DNA of 53,426 nt from Pinguiococcus pyrenoidosus (GCA_019677205.1 JAAMXY010000283.1:1-53426); one strand, 5' to 3'. Positions 10,180 through 21,425 are shown, counted from the first letter of the stretch. The notes: generated from the letters alone by a model not told the origin. Numbers and translations are program-made.

Positions 10180-11095
10180 TGCCGTCCTGGTCCCAGCCGT
10201 GCTCGTCGTCGCCGATGAGGTAGCGGTTCGGGTCGGCGCTGAGCGCGGTCTTTCCGGTGCCACTGAGGCCGAAGAAGAGGGCGGTGTCGCCGTTCTTGCC
10301 CTTGTTGGCCGAGCAGTGCATGGACATGATGCCCTCGAGCGGGAGCCAGTAGTTCATCATGGAGAAGATGCCCTTCTTCATCTCGCCGCCGTAGTAGGTC
10401 CCGCCGATGATCGCGACCTTCTTCTCGAGGTTGAAGGCCACGAACACGTCGCTGTTCAGGCCGTGCTTCTTCCAGTCCTCGTCGCTGATGCGGCACGCGT
10501 TGATGATGGTGTAGTCGGGGGCGAAGTTGGCGATCTCGTCGTCGGACTTCGGGCGGATGAACATGTTGCGAACGAAGTGGTTCTGCCAGGCCATCTCGGT
10601 GACGAAGCGGACGTTCTTGCGCGTGGTCGGGTTGGCGCCGCAGAAGCCGTCGAAGACGTACACCTTCTCCGCGTCGTAGTTGTAGTGGTCGAGCACCTTG
10701 GCGTAGAGCTCGTCGAAGACCTCGGGAGTGATGCCACGGTTCACGTCGCTCCACCACAGGTTGCCCTCGCTGGGCGGCTGCTTCACAATCCACTTGTCCT
10801 TGGGGCTGCGGCCCGTGAACTTGCCCGTGTCGACGGCCATCGCGCCGTTGGAGGTGGCAATGGCCTCCTTGTTGGCCATCTCCTCTTCAAAAAGGGTCTC
10901 GTAGGACGGGTTGCGCATCATGGGCACCTCGGTGGTGAGCCCGAGCTCATTGAGACCGATGTCCGCCACGGTCGGATGCGACGGGCCGCTGGACACGGTG
11001 GCCAAGTACCGCAGGCTGGTGAGGCCGACGCGACCGCGCAGGACTCTCGCCTGGCAAAAAGCTGAGCGCAGCATGCTGTTCGTTGCTCTACGCAT
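9380..11095 (-). CDS. pckA: ATP-type phosphoenolpyruvate carboxykinase, probably mitochondrial
   Basis: This enzyme converts oxaloacetate plus ATP to phosphoenolpyruvate, CO2 and ADP, in gluconeogenesis or C4-type carbon shuttling. The gene is intronless and gives 571 residues from the chosen start. ATP-PEPCK signatures are visible: [12 protein letters not shown] (P-loop, about 274-285), [13 protein letters not shown] (metal-binding kinase-2 loop), [14 protein letters not shown] and the lid and active-site blocks after it. The frame is open to a further ATG at 11242, but that extension is Cys-rich and unlike the family. From 11095 the protein starts [20 protein letters not shown], an Arg/Ser-rich, acid-free leader of about 40 residues that looks like a mitochondrial presequence. 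The ATG at 11074 (MLRSAF) is also possible. The gene is divergent from AIP1 across a long spacer and convergent with the BRUTUS-like gene. Confidence 0.95.
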
Positions 11096-12443
11096 CGGCG
11101 GACAGGCGCACAAAGCAAAGAGGTCAGATCCAGCCCACAGCTCAAAGCGGATCCCGGCGAGGCACCGAACTCGCGCCGAATTCAATCCAAGGCACGCGCA
11201 GCTGCACTTCCACCGCCGCACGCCCGTGCGTGCGTCTCCCACACACGTATGCCGGAGGCGCCTCGACGTCGCAGAGGCGCTCTGCAGAGGTCTTCGCGTT
11301 CGCTTTGCCGTGAAAACCCCGAAAGCTCAACAAAGTACTGCGCGTGTGCGACCTTCTGCGGCCTGAGCCCTCCACACGCCACGCACACCGCACTGCTCTA
11401 TCGCTTCGCACCGCCGGGGGAGTGCGCGCACCTGTTGTCTGAAAGGTTGTTGTGCGTTGGTGGTTCTCTGCGCCTCGTTGAAAGATCTGAAGATCTGGCG
11501 CGCTGGGGCGGATCCACGAATGCGCGTCGGAATCGAGCACGCAGTTTTTTCTCGATCGAAGCTTCGCTGCGATTGGGCAGAGGCCGGCTGATCTTGTTGT
11601 ACAACAGCTTTCACCATCGGCAGTTCACGTGAAGTTCAAGACGCTTCACCCCGGCATTAGCCGGCCAGAGCGGACCAAAAATGGGCCGCCAGGTGCGTAA
11701 TATATGGGGCGGTAAGCAATCGCTTCGAACTTCAAATTCACGCCAACGGGGATCTCGAATCGGATCGCAAAACCTCCCAGACCAGCTGAAGGAAACCGAA
11801 AGACACCGCATGAAGGCGCCAATGAACGGTGCCCAGTCCAGCTGCCCCGGCAGATAGAATGCACAAGATATCCGCGATTGGCTAGAGCGCCAACTTACGC
11901 ATGGTGACGACGGCCAAAGATAGCGATGACGTGTTGCCGTCCGACGTCAGTGGGACGTTTCTCGCTCGCACACCCGATTGAACCTGGCGCAGGAAACTCG
12001 CGGAGTACGTACAGGGCAACCAGCTGACGAATAAAGGCCCCCGGAGCTGAATCGCTCCCATGTCAGCTGATCCCGGAACAGTCCGCAGGACCGATCCCGG
12101 AACCGGGATCTTTCCAAGTGTCTCGATTTTCGGCGTCTTCGACAGATGAGGCTTTCCTACGTGCTGGTAACGGCATCTTCGGTGGGTATCTCGTGATTAT
12201 CTGTATGACTGCGTCCAAACTATGCACCCGGCGCTGTGTTCTAGATATCACTTTGTGTAAGAATACGCAATGGATTCTTTCGTACAGCTGGCACAATTCC
12301 GTTTCGCGTCCAAAATAGATGTCTTCGTCGCAAGTCTCGCATTCTACACCCTTGGAACCCGCGTCTTTTCAGCCCGAAAATCTTCTCTGCTCCCCCAAAC
12401 GGCGGTGTCGGCGCGCGCCAACGCCGCATCTCAGCTGACGAGC
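11096..12443. promoter_or_regulatory. Long divergent intergenic region between PEPCK and AIP1
   Basis: This 1.35 kb spacer lies between two divergent start codons. It contains a TATA-like TAATATAT at 11698-11705, CCAGCTGA at 11782-11789 and 12020-12027, and perfect TCAGCTGA octamers at 12063-12070 and 12431-12438, the last only 5 bases before the AIP1 ATG. Short frames here lack recognisable protein features and I call no gene. It is the second longest spacer in the window. Confidence 0.4.
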
Positions 12444-14400
12444 ATGTCCGCGACCTTCGCGACGCGGCCGGAGCTGCTGGCGTGCCTGCCGCCCACGCCG
12501 TTCACCTTCCGCGGCTTCAACGCGCAGCTGGGGTTCCACCCCAACGACGACAAAGTGATCTATGGCAGCGGCAAATGCGTGGTGATCCGCGACCTGTCCA
12601 ACCCGGGCGCGTCGTTGGTGTACCGGGGCCACCGCCAGCGCGTGACCGTGGCGCGCTTCAGCCCCAACGGCTACTGGGTGTGCAGGTGCTTGCCCGGCGA
12701 TGCCAAGAGAAAAAATCCGTTTCTTTCTTTTTGATTTCACTGAGCTCTCGTCGTCCTCCAACGGCGCCTCTTCCAGCGCGGACCAGGGCGGCAATGTGAA
12801 GATCTGGTCCTACGACAACGAGGAGCACCCCGTCAAGTACGAGGGCCGCATGCTGGGCGGCTGCGTCAACGACGTGACCTGGGACCCCGAGAGCAAGCGC
12901 ATCGTCGCGGTCGGCGAGGGCGGCGGAGGCACCTTCTGCAAGGCCTTCATGTGGGATAGCGGCAACAGCGTCGGCGAGATGCTGGGCCACACCAAGCCCG
13001 TGCTGGGCTGCGCGGCGCGGCCCTGCCGGCCCTACCGCCTGTTCACCTGCGGCGAGGACTTCACCACGCTGTTCTACAAGGGCCCGCCGTTCAAGCGGGA
13101 CCATACCATCTCCACCCACACCAACTTTGCCCAGTGCGTGCGCTTCACGCCGGATGGGAGCAAGGCCCTCAGCGTGGGCAACGACCGCAAGATCGTCGTG
13201 TACGAGGGCCGCGAGGGCGAGGTGCTGCAGGAGGTCGAGGACGCGCACGAGGGCTCCATCTACTCCCTGTGCGTCAGCCCCGACGGGACCAAGTTCGCCA
13301 CCTGCAGCGCCGACAAGTCCGTCGCGACCTGGGACCTGGAGACCATGACCCGCCTGCAGAAGTTCGAGCTCGGGAACCGCCCGGCGAACATGCAGCTGGG
13401 CGTGGCGTGGAGGGGCGACCGCCTCCTCTCGATCGGCCTCAACGGCGACGTCAACGTGCTCAACTTGGGCGATGACGCCCCCCCGCCAAGCGTGCTGCAG
13501 GGGCATCAGTCGCCCGTGAACACGCTGGTGGCGGATCCGACCACGGGGATGATCTTCTCCGGAGGCAGCGACGGCAGCATCGTGGCCTGGTCGCCGGAGC
13601 AGCAGGCCACGAAGCTGCTCTCCACCGTGTCCGCGGACACCATGAACGACGCGGCGCACACCGGTGGCATCTTCGCCATCGTCCTGACGGCTGCCGGGCT
13701 GGTGAGCGCGGGCCTCGACGACGTCCTGCGCGTGTTCGACGCGGGCACGAGGGAGTGCCTCGGAGAGGTGCCGCTGGACGGGCAGCCCGTGTCGGCCTCC
13801 TCCGGCGACCCCACCTCCGACCTGGTGGCGATTGGCATGTCGGACAAGGCCATGATCTACCGCGCGAGCGACCTCGCGCAGCCGGCAATCGTCGTGGGCC
13901 TCCCCAAAAGCGCCGGCGACCTCATGTGCGTGGCGCTCTCGAAGGACTGCCGAAAGCTGGCCATTGGCACCTCCAAGAAGGTCGTCCACATCTACGCGCT
14001 CAGCGACGACAAGCCCGAGGAGATCGCGACGCTGACGGGGCACCGACGGGAGATCACGGCGCTGGCCTTCTCCCCGGACGACACGAAGCTTGCGGTGGGA
14101 GACGCGTACCGCGAGATCCGCGTGTGGGACGTGGAATCCTGGGCGCCCGTGGTCCAGGGGTTGTGGGTGTACCACACCACGAGGATTTCCTGCCTGACGT
14201 GGAACGCAAGCTCCACGAGGGTCGTCTCGGGCTCGAGCGACGAGGCGGTCATCATCTGGAACCTGGAGAAGCCGACCAAGAAGCAGATGCTGCCATGGGC
14301 GCACACCGGCGGTGTCAACGCCGTGAGCTTCCTGAACGACGAGACCGTCGTGTCTGCAGGATCTGACGGGTGCATTTGCCACTGGCGCGTCACGTTGTAG
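12444..14400 (+). CDS. AIP1: Actin-interacting protein 1 (WDR1-like, WD40)
   Basis: AIP1 works with cofilin/ADF to disassemble actin filaments in the cytoplasm. Two exons (12444-12685, 12777-14400) join in phase as CSADQGGNVKIW across a 91-base GTGCTT-CAG intron, giving 621 residues; animal WDR1 is about 606. The sequence is WD40 repeats throughout, with family-typical blocks near the start (PFTFRGFNAQLGFHP), a VIRDL strand, and WD-type repeat ends such as VATWDLETM, IRVWDVESW and VIIWNLEKP. The family folds as two seven-bladed propellers, and the length fits that. The protein ends in CHWRVTL, as related proteins end in a WD-like strand. The ATG sits 5 bases after a TCAGCTGA octamer. Confidence 0.93.
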
Positions 14401-14408
14401 CATCCCGT

Positions 14409-14504
14409 CTGAATATCTGAGTGTCTGAATATCTGAATATCCGAATATCCGAATATCCGAATATCTGAACATCTGAACATCTGAATATCTAAACATCTGA
14501 AAAT
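14409..14504. repeat. Minisatellite of an 8-base unit (CTGAATAT), about 12 copies
   Basis: The array starts 9 bases after the AIP1 stop codon. Copies read CTGAATAT, CCGAATAT, CTGAACAT and close variants in strict 8-base register. It lies in the shared 3' region of AIP1 and RMND5, so it is probably transcribed in one or both 3' UTRs. Confidence 0.9.
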
Positions 14505-14740
14505 CCAAATCCAGTCCAGATAGGAGGGAAAAAAGGCGGGGTATAGGTGCCCTTTTCCGCTATGTACATCTTCGTGCCGCCATCCTTCCACTCACACTGC
14601 TCTCTTCCGCCGGGGTCGCTGCCCAGGCATGGACAACACGCGGCATAAATAATCGACGCTGCCCCAGCCACCAGCTCTGCAAGACACGCAAGAAGCTACG
14701 ACCTCCGATGGCGATACCACCACGAAGCAAACCGAAGCAC

Positions 14741-14830
14741 AACAACGCACAATAACGCACAACAACGCACAACAAAGCACAACAAAGCACAACAACGCAC
14801 AACAAAGCACAATAAAGCACAACAAAGCAA
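14741..14830. repeat. Minisatellite of a 10-base unit (AACAACGCAC), 9 copies
   Basis: Nine units in exact 10-base register alternate AACAACGCAC, AACAAAGCAC and AATAACGCAC. The array ends 40 bases downstream of the RMND5 stop codon (minus strand). The RMND5-side strand is T/G-rich. It is distinct from the 8-base array 240 bases away. Confidence 0.9.
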
Positions 14831-14869
14831 TCAGAATGGCACAACACAACAGAGCAAACCGAGTAGAAC

Positions 14870-16401
14870 CTAATCGATCAGCAACGGCTGCACCTCGTCG
14901 GCGCGCATGTCGCGAGGACACGTGGGGCACTTGATACGACCGCCCGCCCTCGTCAGCTTTGCAAGCGAGCTTCGCAGGATGACGTGCCCGCACCTGCGCG
15001 TTCAAGAAACGGGAAGCGTCATTTCCAGCAACCCAGAAAAGCGAAGGGATGGCTTCACAGAGCAGCAGGAGGAGCGGCACACGTACTTTAGCACTACTGG
15101 GGGATTGTCCCGGTCCGCCTCGTCTCTGGTGACGGGGCATGAGAACAGGGAATGGAAGGTGAATTCGGGCGGCAGCGACACTTCTGCAGGCAGCCGCTCG
15201 CCGAGCTTGGTCCAGTCGCCGTCGGACACCACGACGGCGAGCATCTTCGCAAGGATGGGGACGAACTGCAGGCCCGCCACGAAGGCCACCAGCAAATGGC
15301 TGTGCATCGGAAGGCCCTCGGCCTCGCAACCGACTTCCAGGAAGGCCTGGACGCTCTTCTGCCACGCTTCTTCGCTTGCCAGCGTGCGATACGGGGACTT
15401 GTCCAGCCGGCCCGCCCATAGGAGCGCGCCCATGCACTGCTGAATCTCTCGCATGTGACCATCCGCGAAGTCTGGAAACCTCTCCTGCGCAGTGTAGAAG
15501 CATGAGACACGAGCCCATCCCCCTCTCCCGCGACCTCTTCCCCCGCCCAATGCCGCCATCCTGCGCACCTGGGCAAACGCGAGAGCTTCCTCCTGGACGG
15601 CGTCGCCGGGCTGACTCAAAATCTCCAAGAACTGTAATCGAACCAGCATGAACTCCAGCTCGCCCGTTCCGCCTAGAGATGACGGCGTCGCCAGACTAAG
15701 TCCCCGTCGTAGCAGCTCTCCTCCCCTCGCTTTGGCAGGCTGTCGGTACCTCGTCGCTCCGCCACCCAGCGCAGCGCGGGCTTCAAGTTCCGCTGCTGCA
15801 GGGCGCTCGCGATGCCATGCAGCCGACACAGCGCGCTCACTTCGTCGTCCGACAAGTCCAAGCCCCAGCGCTCGCAAAGCTCCTGAGCGGTCTGCACATA
15901 TCCACTGACATCCGACGGAAGTATCTTCGTGAGGACCTCATTCTTGACGCAACACGGCTTTCTCACCTCCGCAAAGTACCTTCGGTAGCAGTGCAGAGCC
16001 ACCAGCTCGCGAAGAGGCGCCTCGGGAAGAGGTGGCGCTTTGCCCACCGCGTCGAAGTCGCTGGGCCGGAGCTTCTCCACCTTCTTCTGCAGCTTGGACA
16101 GGCCGGCGTGGAAGCTCTTGTAGGCCGCCATCATCCGCTCGTGCGGTGACAGCTCTTTCAGGTCCCTCGACAATCTCTCCAGCACATGCTCAGCGCCTGA
16201 AACCGGGAAATAAAGAGAGAGCTTTTTAGCGTGGGAAACGCGCGAATTCCATCGAGTTCGTTGGGACAGACCCGGACGAGCAAGTTGAGCGTCGGCCTTT
16301 CGAAGCAGCCGAAGCACCTCATCGAGCGTGCCCGCCTCGGCAGCCGCCTTGGAGCGTCGGCGCTCCTCCAGACGCTCGAGATCTTCGCAGACGGTCTCCA
16401 T
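14870..16401 (-). CDS. RMND5: RMND5/GID2-like RING subunit of the CTLH (GID) E3 ubiquitin ligase
   Basis: In yeast and animals this protein forms the catalytic RING pair with MAEA/Gid9. Five exons (16401-16272, 16196-15750, 15672-15569, 15484-15087, 14993-14870) join in phase to 400 residues; human RMND5A is 391. The start METVCEDLERLEE resembles the family N-terminus. The CTLH/CRA region is visible in AQELCERWGLDL, LKPALRWVAERR, LEFMLVRLQFLEIL and CMGALLWAGRLDKSPY. The C-terminal degenerate RING reads FHSLFSCPVTRDEADRDNPP, then CGHVI and KCPTCP, as in RMND5 and unlike MAEA. The RING is split by the last intron. Intron 1 (16197-16271, donor GTCTGT) is in frame without a stop, so its removal rests on the acceptor TTTCAG and family alignment. 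The last intron's donor is GTACGT. Confidence 0.9.
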
Positions 16402-16995
16402 TCGCGCGCTTTTGTGCCGCAGACTTTTTTGAGCCTTTGGGGGAAATCATTTGCCAGACCCGTAGAAACCTGCAAGTTGAAAATTGGGTCGGGAGAAGAC
16501 AAGCGGGCGTATGCTTGTACCATTCTGACGGCGCAGAACTCTTCCGTATTATGGCTTGATACTTACCAAAGATTTTGCTTTTGTCCATTCTATCATCACC
16601 ATACGACCTTCAGTATTAAAACCTCTTTATTAAAATACGTATTTTCGTCGCCATAGTTTCCACAATATCAAAGCATCTCAAGGAAAAAGGCGCTAACATT
16701 TCCCAATTGAATGCTCTTCATTGGCTTACGCGTACCATCCACGACGCCATTGGCCGCAAAGCCAGTCAGGTACGCAGGATTGGCACCTGAGCGATCATCG
16801 ACGGAAATCCGTCGAGTTTCGCGGAAANNNNNNNNNNNNNNNNNNNNNNNNNNNNNNNNNNNNNNNNNNNNNNNNNNNNNNNNNNNNNNNNNNNNNNNGC
16901 GCGGCGGAGTTTGCGAGTTTTTGCGCCTTCCGAGTCGGAAATTCCACGTTAAACTTCGCAGCTTTTCCGCGGAACTTCTTTGCTGCTGCCGTACG
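16402..16995. promoter_or_regulatory. Divergent promoter region of RMND5 and the RCC1-BTB gene, interrupted by an assembly gap
   Basis: This stretch holds the upstream regions of two divergent genes. The middle part, about 16540-16680, is AT-richer than the rest. A block of 71 N lies at 16828-16898, so part of the RCC1-BTB promoter or 5' UTR is unknown. No coding exon was recognised. Confidence 0.4.
16828..16898. other. Assembly gap of 71 N
   Basis: The undetermined run lies 97 bases upstream of the RCC1-BTB start codon. Its true size is unknown. Confidence 1.
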
Positions 16996-19900
16996 ATGAG
17001 CATCTACACGTGGGGAAGTGATCGCTATGGCCAGCTGGGCCTCGGACGCGCCCAGCAGTTGGAAGACAAGACGTGCCTGATGAACTCTCCGACGCGCGTG
17101 TCGGCCATGGAGGCCGTGGTGACGCAGGCGGCCGGCGGAGAAGGTCACTCGATCTTTTGTACCGAGTTTGGAGACGTCTACACGGTTGGTCGTGACAAAG
17201 AAGGGTAAGAAGCTGTGCTTGCGACGGAATCCAAGGGGCCAAGGTTTCCCTGAAGTCTTGAAAATGCCTCGACCACTCGGCGGCGCGTCAACAAGGTGTG
17301 TGGGCGCAAGCGCGGCGGACGACGAGGAGGCGAGCACTCGGAGATTGTGCGCCACGTCTCCAAGGGTCGTGGCCAGTCTGGAGGAGGAGGCCATCGTACG
17401 TGCGATTTTCCACGGGACTCCACAACTTTGCTGAAACTGACGGAGAAGACTGACGAATCGGTAGGTCAGCGTCGCCGCTGGAGCGCACACGTCGATGGCT
17501 CTCTCGGCGTCTGGCAGGTGATGTTGAGGCACTGGGTGCTCGGGCGCCAGCTTCGATGCTGGCGAAGCAAGAGTATCTGAGTAGGAGNNNCCCCCCCCCC
17601 CCCCCCACACACACTCTCTCGCAGGCTGTATGTCTGGGGCCTGGTCCACAAGGACGTCGGGCGAGAAGAACCTCGCCGCGGCGTCCGCTCCGGAAGGCGT
17701 GGGAGCAATCAGGAGGATGCCGGTACCGAGGGTCAAGACGGAACGGCCGCGACCACTGCAGCGGCAGGAGCCTTGACGGGTATGGCTGCGGCGCGTGCTC
17801 GCCTACGCCACGATGAGGTCTGTGCCACTGGCTGCACACGCGCCGAAGTTCTCTCGACTTTTCCACGCCGCCCGGTGCGTTGACATGCTGCACTTGCTAG
17901 GTGCTCTCGCGCGTCGTGCAAAAGTCGACGGAGGCTTGGTTGAAGGCGGAGGACGACTTCAGCAACGAGCTCGAGGAGCTGGCCGACGAAGGCTACCAGG
18001 TCAGTCTCTCCTCATGTTGAAAGCCTCGTCGCGACCGTTCAGCCTCTCTCTGAGACGTGCGCCTCCTCAGGCCTACACCGAAATGCGCGGTGATCAGCAA
18101 GAGTACGAGGGAATGCTCCGTATGCGCACCACCCGCGCTCCCAGCTTCCGTCCTGTAGTTGTAGAAAGCCTGCTCGGCACGAAGATTGTCCGCGTGTCCG
18201 CCGGGTAAGCTGGCACCCCAACGGCTTGCCACGACCCAGTTGTCCGCGCGGCCTCACGCGCTGGACGCTCCTGATCGAGCTAGGTATGGCCACATCATGG
18301 CGCTCTCGGACTCCGGCCGGCTCTTCGGGGCGGGCTACAATGACCGCGGCCAGCTGGGCCTGGGCCACCGCATCAACACGGCTAAGTTCCAGCAGGTCCG
18401 CACCTTCGCGGATCGCCGAGTTTTACAGGTATGGAGAGCCTGGATCCCTCGCTTCTTTCACATCCTCCCGATGACGCATCTTCGCCGTCGTGAAAGGTGG
18501 TGTGCGGCCAGCAGCACACGATCGCAAGAGTCGAGTCCTCGACGGGTGCGAAGGAGAGCACCCTATCCGAGGTAGAGCCTCGTCTTGCCTTGAACTTGGC
18601 GCGCTTTTGGCCCTGGTCGCTGACAAGGTTGGCGTCAGGTCTTTGTGTGGGGCAACGGTGTGCTTGGGCAGCTGGGCCTTGGTCGCAGAGGCATCAGCAA
18701 AGGACGGCTCGTGCCTCACCGCCTAGCAACGCTGGATGATCAGAACGTGATCGACATCGCAGCGGGCGCGAACCACAGCCTCGCCCTGTCCGATACCGGC
18801 GACGTCTTCTTCTGGGGACACACCGAGTACGGCCAGTCTGGCAGGACGAAATCGTCCGCCGGCGACTACGAAGTCGGCGGTCACCTGAAGTTCTACATCC
18901 CCGGCAAGGTGGAGGGCTTCGGCAGCTCGCACATCAAGAAGATTGCTTGCGGTTCCACCTTCAGCCTCGCCCTCAGCGAGAGCGGCCACGTGTACAGCTT
19001 CGGCTGGAACGAGTCCGGCGTCCTGGGCATGGGCACCTCCGGCCGCACCGCCCTAAGCCCGAGCCGCATCCCTTTCCTCGGCCCGCCGCACACGCCGCCA
19101 TGTGTGGATATCTCGTGCGGCCACGTGCACGCCTTTGCCGTCACCGATGTGAGGTCCGCGCACCTTCCGATGCTTCGTCCGCTCCTTGGACAGCCGAGTG
19201 GCGATGTGGCTCTGGTCGTCAAGGACGGTAGGAATCGCGCCCTCAAGAGCTTCCTCAACGACGTCAAGTCCAAGACCGGCGGCGCGGAACCGCGCAAGGC
19301 GGAGCCTGTGGAAGAGATTTTCTTCGCCCACTCCTTCATCCTCGCGAGTCGCTGCGAATTCTTCCGGGATCTCATCCTCCATGCCCGCGACGCGGGAAGC
19401 TACCTAGCCGACGCAGATGGCAAAGGAGTCAGTGTGCTCGACAGCGCGGGGGGCGCGACGACCGATGCGGAAGAAGACTGCCCCAAGAAGATCCTCCTTG
19501 AGCTCGAGGAGCGGGAGTGGTCGAAGGCCACCGTGCGGGCGATGCTCATCTACCTGTACACCGAGGAGCTCATCTGTCCGCCGCACCGATACCACGCTTT
19601 GCGGGCCTTGGCGGTCCGCCTCGGGCTCGAGCATCTGGTGTACATCCTAAGCGAAGCGGACCGGAGCCTCGACGCCCTCGCGTGGCGGCCAATCGACCAG
19701 CCGGAGAAGGAAAGCGATCCAGTGGTGAGGAAATGTAGGCCCAGGCTGCGTGACAAGCATAGGACACAACCTGATGGTGCCGCCGATGCCTCAGGAGAGC
19801 ACCTTCGTGCGCGATCTCGTGAAGAACGTGGAGGTGCCCAGTGGAGCAGATCCGACGAATCTCCCCGGCGTTCCCGCAGACGTCGCGTTCTGCATCGGAG

Positions 19901-20514
19901 TGCCCGAGCTGGACTTCTACCTGGACTCCAAGGCACAGGCCGACGAGCCGGAGGTGATCGAGCATCTGAGGACGCTTCTCGACGTTGCCAAGGACGAAGT
20001 GGACGGCGATGGCCGAATCGTCATGTACCAAGCGCACAAGGCCGTGCTCCGCCGGATTCCCTACTTCCACGCACTGATGACCGGCGATTTCCTTGAGAGT
20101 GCCGAGAACACGTCAAGCGACACCTTCAACGTGGACGTGGGCAGCCTTCTTGAGGATGGGCTGAGCATCAGCGCGCTTCGTCGGTTCTTGTCCTTCGTGT
20201 ACAGCGGTTCCCGTGCGCAGGTGCCGGATGAGGATCCGAACGCAACCATGGCTCTCGCGGTGGTCGCGGGCCGCTTCGGGGCGCCCTCGCTCGTCCGCCT
20301 CTGTGAGCAGCAGCTGCTGGCCTTCGTCGGGGACGACGAGGAGAATGCCGCCGTCGTGCTGGAGTTCGCTTCCAGATACGGCCTGCCTCGCCTCCAACGG
20401 CTCGCCAGGAAGGTCTTGAGCGACGTGGACGATGACGAGGAGGTGTCCGCGCATCTTGCGCTCGACGCCGCACGGGAGGAAGGAGAGGGCGCCGTGGAGG
20501 AGAAGAAGAGCTAG
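16996..20514 (+). CDS. RCC1-repeat protein with two C-terminal BTB/POZ domains
   Basis: Ten exons join in phase to 937 residues: 16996-17204, 17296-17395, 17465-17517, 17625-17817, 17901-17999, 18071-18204, 18284-18428, 18497-18571, 18639-19724, 19795-20514. RCC1 blades are seen in IYTWGSDRYGQLGLG, VSVAAGAHTSMALSASGR, LYVWGLV, GYNDRGQLGLGHR, VFVWGNGVLGQLGLGRR, FFWGHTEYGQSG and VYSFGWNESGVLGMG. A low-complexity and helical insert (exons 4-5) breaks the propeller. Two BTB-like regions follow: one around FFAHSFILASRCEFFRDLIL and MLIYLYTEEL, the second around YQAHKAVLRRIPYFHALMTG and FLSFVYSG. RCC1 plus two BTBs resembles animal IBtk without ankyrin repeats. BTB proteins often recruit CUL3, so an E3-adaptor role is possible. 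Exon 4 ends at a GTCTGT donor, chosen because it alone keeps the phase. Confidence 0.85.
17588..17606. other. Three N followed by a C16 homopolymer inside an RCC1-BTB intron
   Basis: The N run at 17588-17590 abuts 16 C residues (17591-17606), followed by a short CA/CT tract and the acceptor CTCTCGCAG. It lies wholly in intron 3, so the reading frame is not affected. The length of the C run is probably unreliable. Confidence 0.95.
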
Positions 20515-20661
20515 GTGCGCCGAGGCGCCTCCCCAAGTCGGAGGCAGCTTTGGGGCCTACAGTCCGGGGGGTGGGCGAGGTCGTGTACATGTGGCGTGCG
20601 TTCGACGGACGAAGACTTGTTGGCTGCTCCTCTTTGCTCTATTGGCCATGTGCTGTCGCTG

Positions 20662-21425
20662 TTACAGATTGCCAACCACGGTGTCTAGCAGCTGCATCCC
20701 GGGGACGGACCTCTCCGGGAAGCACTTGCCCGTCACAAATATTGGCGCTGCGCCCTTCGACTCGCTGCGCCAGCCAACAAGGCTGTAATACCCGCCGCGC
20801 GTGATGGGATTGCCAGCGACGAAGGGCTCTCCGCCGACCAGCATGAACTCCCACTTTCCTTCGCACTGCTTCGAGGGCACTCCCAAGGCGCACCACTTGC
20901 CTGTGCGCATCAAGACTCATGAGGCCACAGCTGGCAAAAGCACGCCCCACCCGCACCACCACCACCACTTCACAAAAACGGACCTTTGATGACGTCGTAC
21001 GAGACATATCGCACCGTCTTCAGCTCTCCCTCCTTGTCCTCCCCAGCGTTCGCGCTCTTGTACCACTTGCCATCTGCACCTTCAATGTGGAAGATCGTGC
21101 CGTCCTCGAAGCCACAGACGCCGTCGAACCACTGGTAGAATCAGAGGAAATCGGGCATTTCCGTGAGTCTTCTCAAGAGAAATGGCGCAGAAAAAGTGTC
21201 TCGATGGAAAACGCCACTGAAGCCTTTCCTCCCTTCTCGACGCATCCGAAGATCGCCACAGATCGGAAGAGCATCAGCTGACCAAGAGCGGCGGAAGTGG
21301 GCACTCACATCGATTAGAGGCGTCGGCGTCGCAGTCGGCGTTGACTGCTGAGTCGCCGTCTGCGCCAGCGCAAGCGATAGGCCACCCAGCACCACCGCTC
21401 CCCACAGCTGCCATCTTCGCCTCAT
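20662..21425 (-). CDS. Small secreted protein, tandem paralogue 1 (four conserved cysteines)
   Basis: Three exons (21425-21309, 21131-20984, 20900-20662) join in phase to 167 residues. The N-terminus MRRRWQLWGAVVLGGLSLA is a clear signal peptide, followed by a Thr/Pro/Gln linker. The mature region has the blocks WFDGVCGFEDGTIFHIEG, KGKWCALG, KWEFMLVGGEPF, NPITRGGYYSLVGW and FVTGKCFPERSVPG. Its four cysteines match those of the next gene. I do not recognise the family. Alternating aromatic and Gly residues suggest a compact beta fold stabilised by two disulfides. The second donor is GTCCGT. Function is unknown; secretion or retention in an endomembrane compartment is inferred from the signal peptide. 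The gene is convergent with the RCC1-BTB gene. Confidence 0.8.

Noticed and set aside
9716-11065. Open frame of 449 codons antisense to PEPCK
   Set aside because: It is a mirror of the conserved PEPCK coding strand, with repetitive Val/Leu/Glu composition and no independent support.
11096-11242. N-terminal extension of PEPCK from the ATG at 11242
   Set aside because: The 49 added residues are Cys-rich and unlike PEPCK. The ATG at 11095 gives a better targeting leader.
12658-14508. Open frame of 616 codons antisense to AIP1 running into the 8-base repeat
   Set aside because: The start lies in the minisatellite and the product is an Arg/His/Gly-rich mirror of WD40 repeats.
14409-14830. Repeat arrays considered as a CRISPR
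   Set aside because: The units are 8 and 10 bases with no spacers, in a eukaryotic gene-flanking region.
17625-17901. Apparent frameshift in RCC1-BTB exon 4, close to the NNN and poly-C run
   Set aside because: Using the GTCTGT donor at 17818 instead of the stronger-looking GTATGG keeps the phase. It gives a continuous helical sequence into exon 5, so no frameshift is needed.
21260-21272. AGATCGGAAGAGC, identical to the first 13 bases of the common Illumina adapter
   Set aside because: It lies inside an intron of secreted paralogue 1. The following bases (ATCAGCTGACC) do not continue either adapter, and the flanking exons join normally. Treated as coincidence, though raw reads could be checked for a misassembly.
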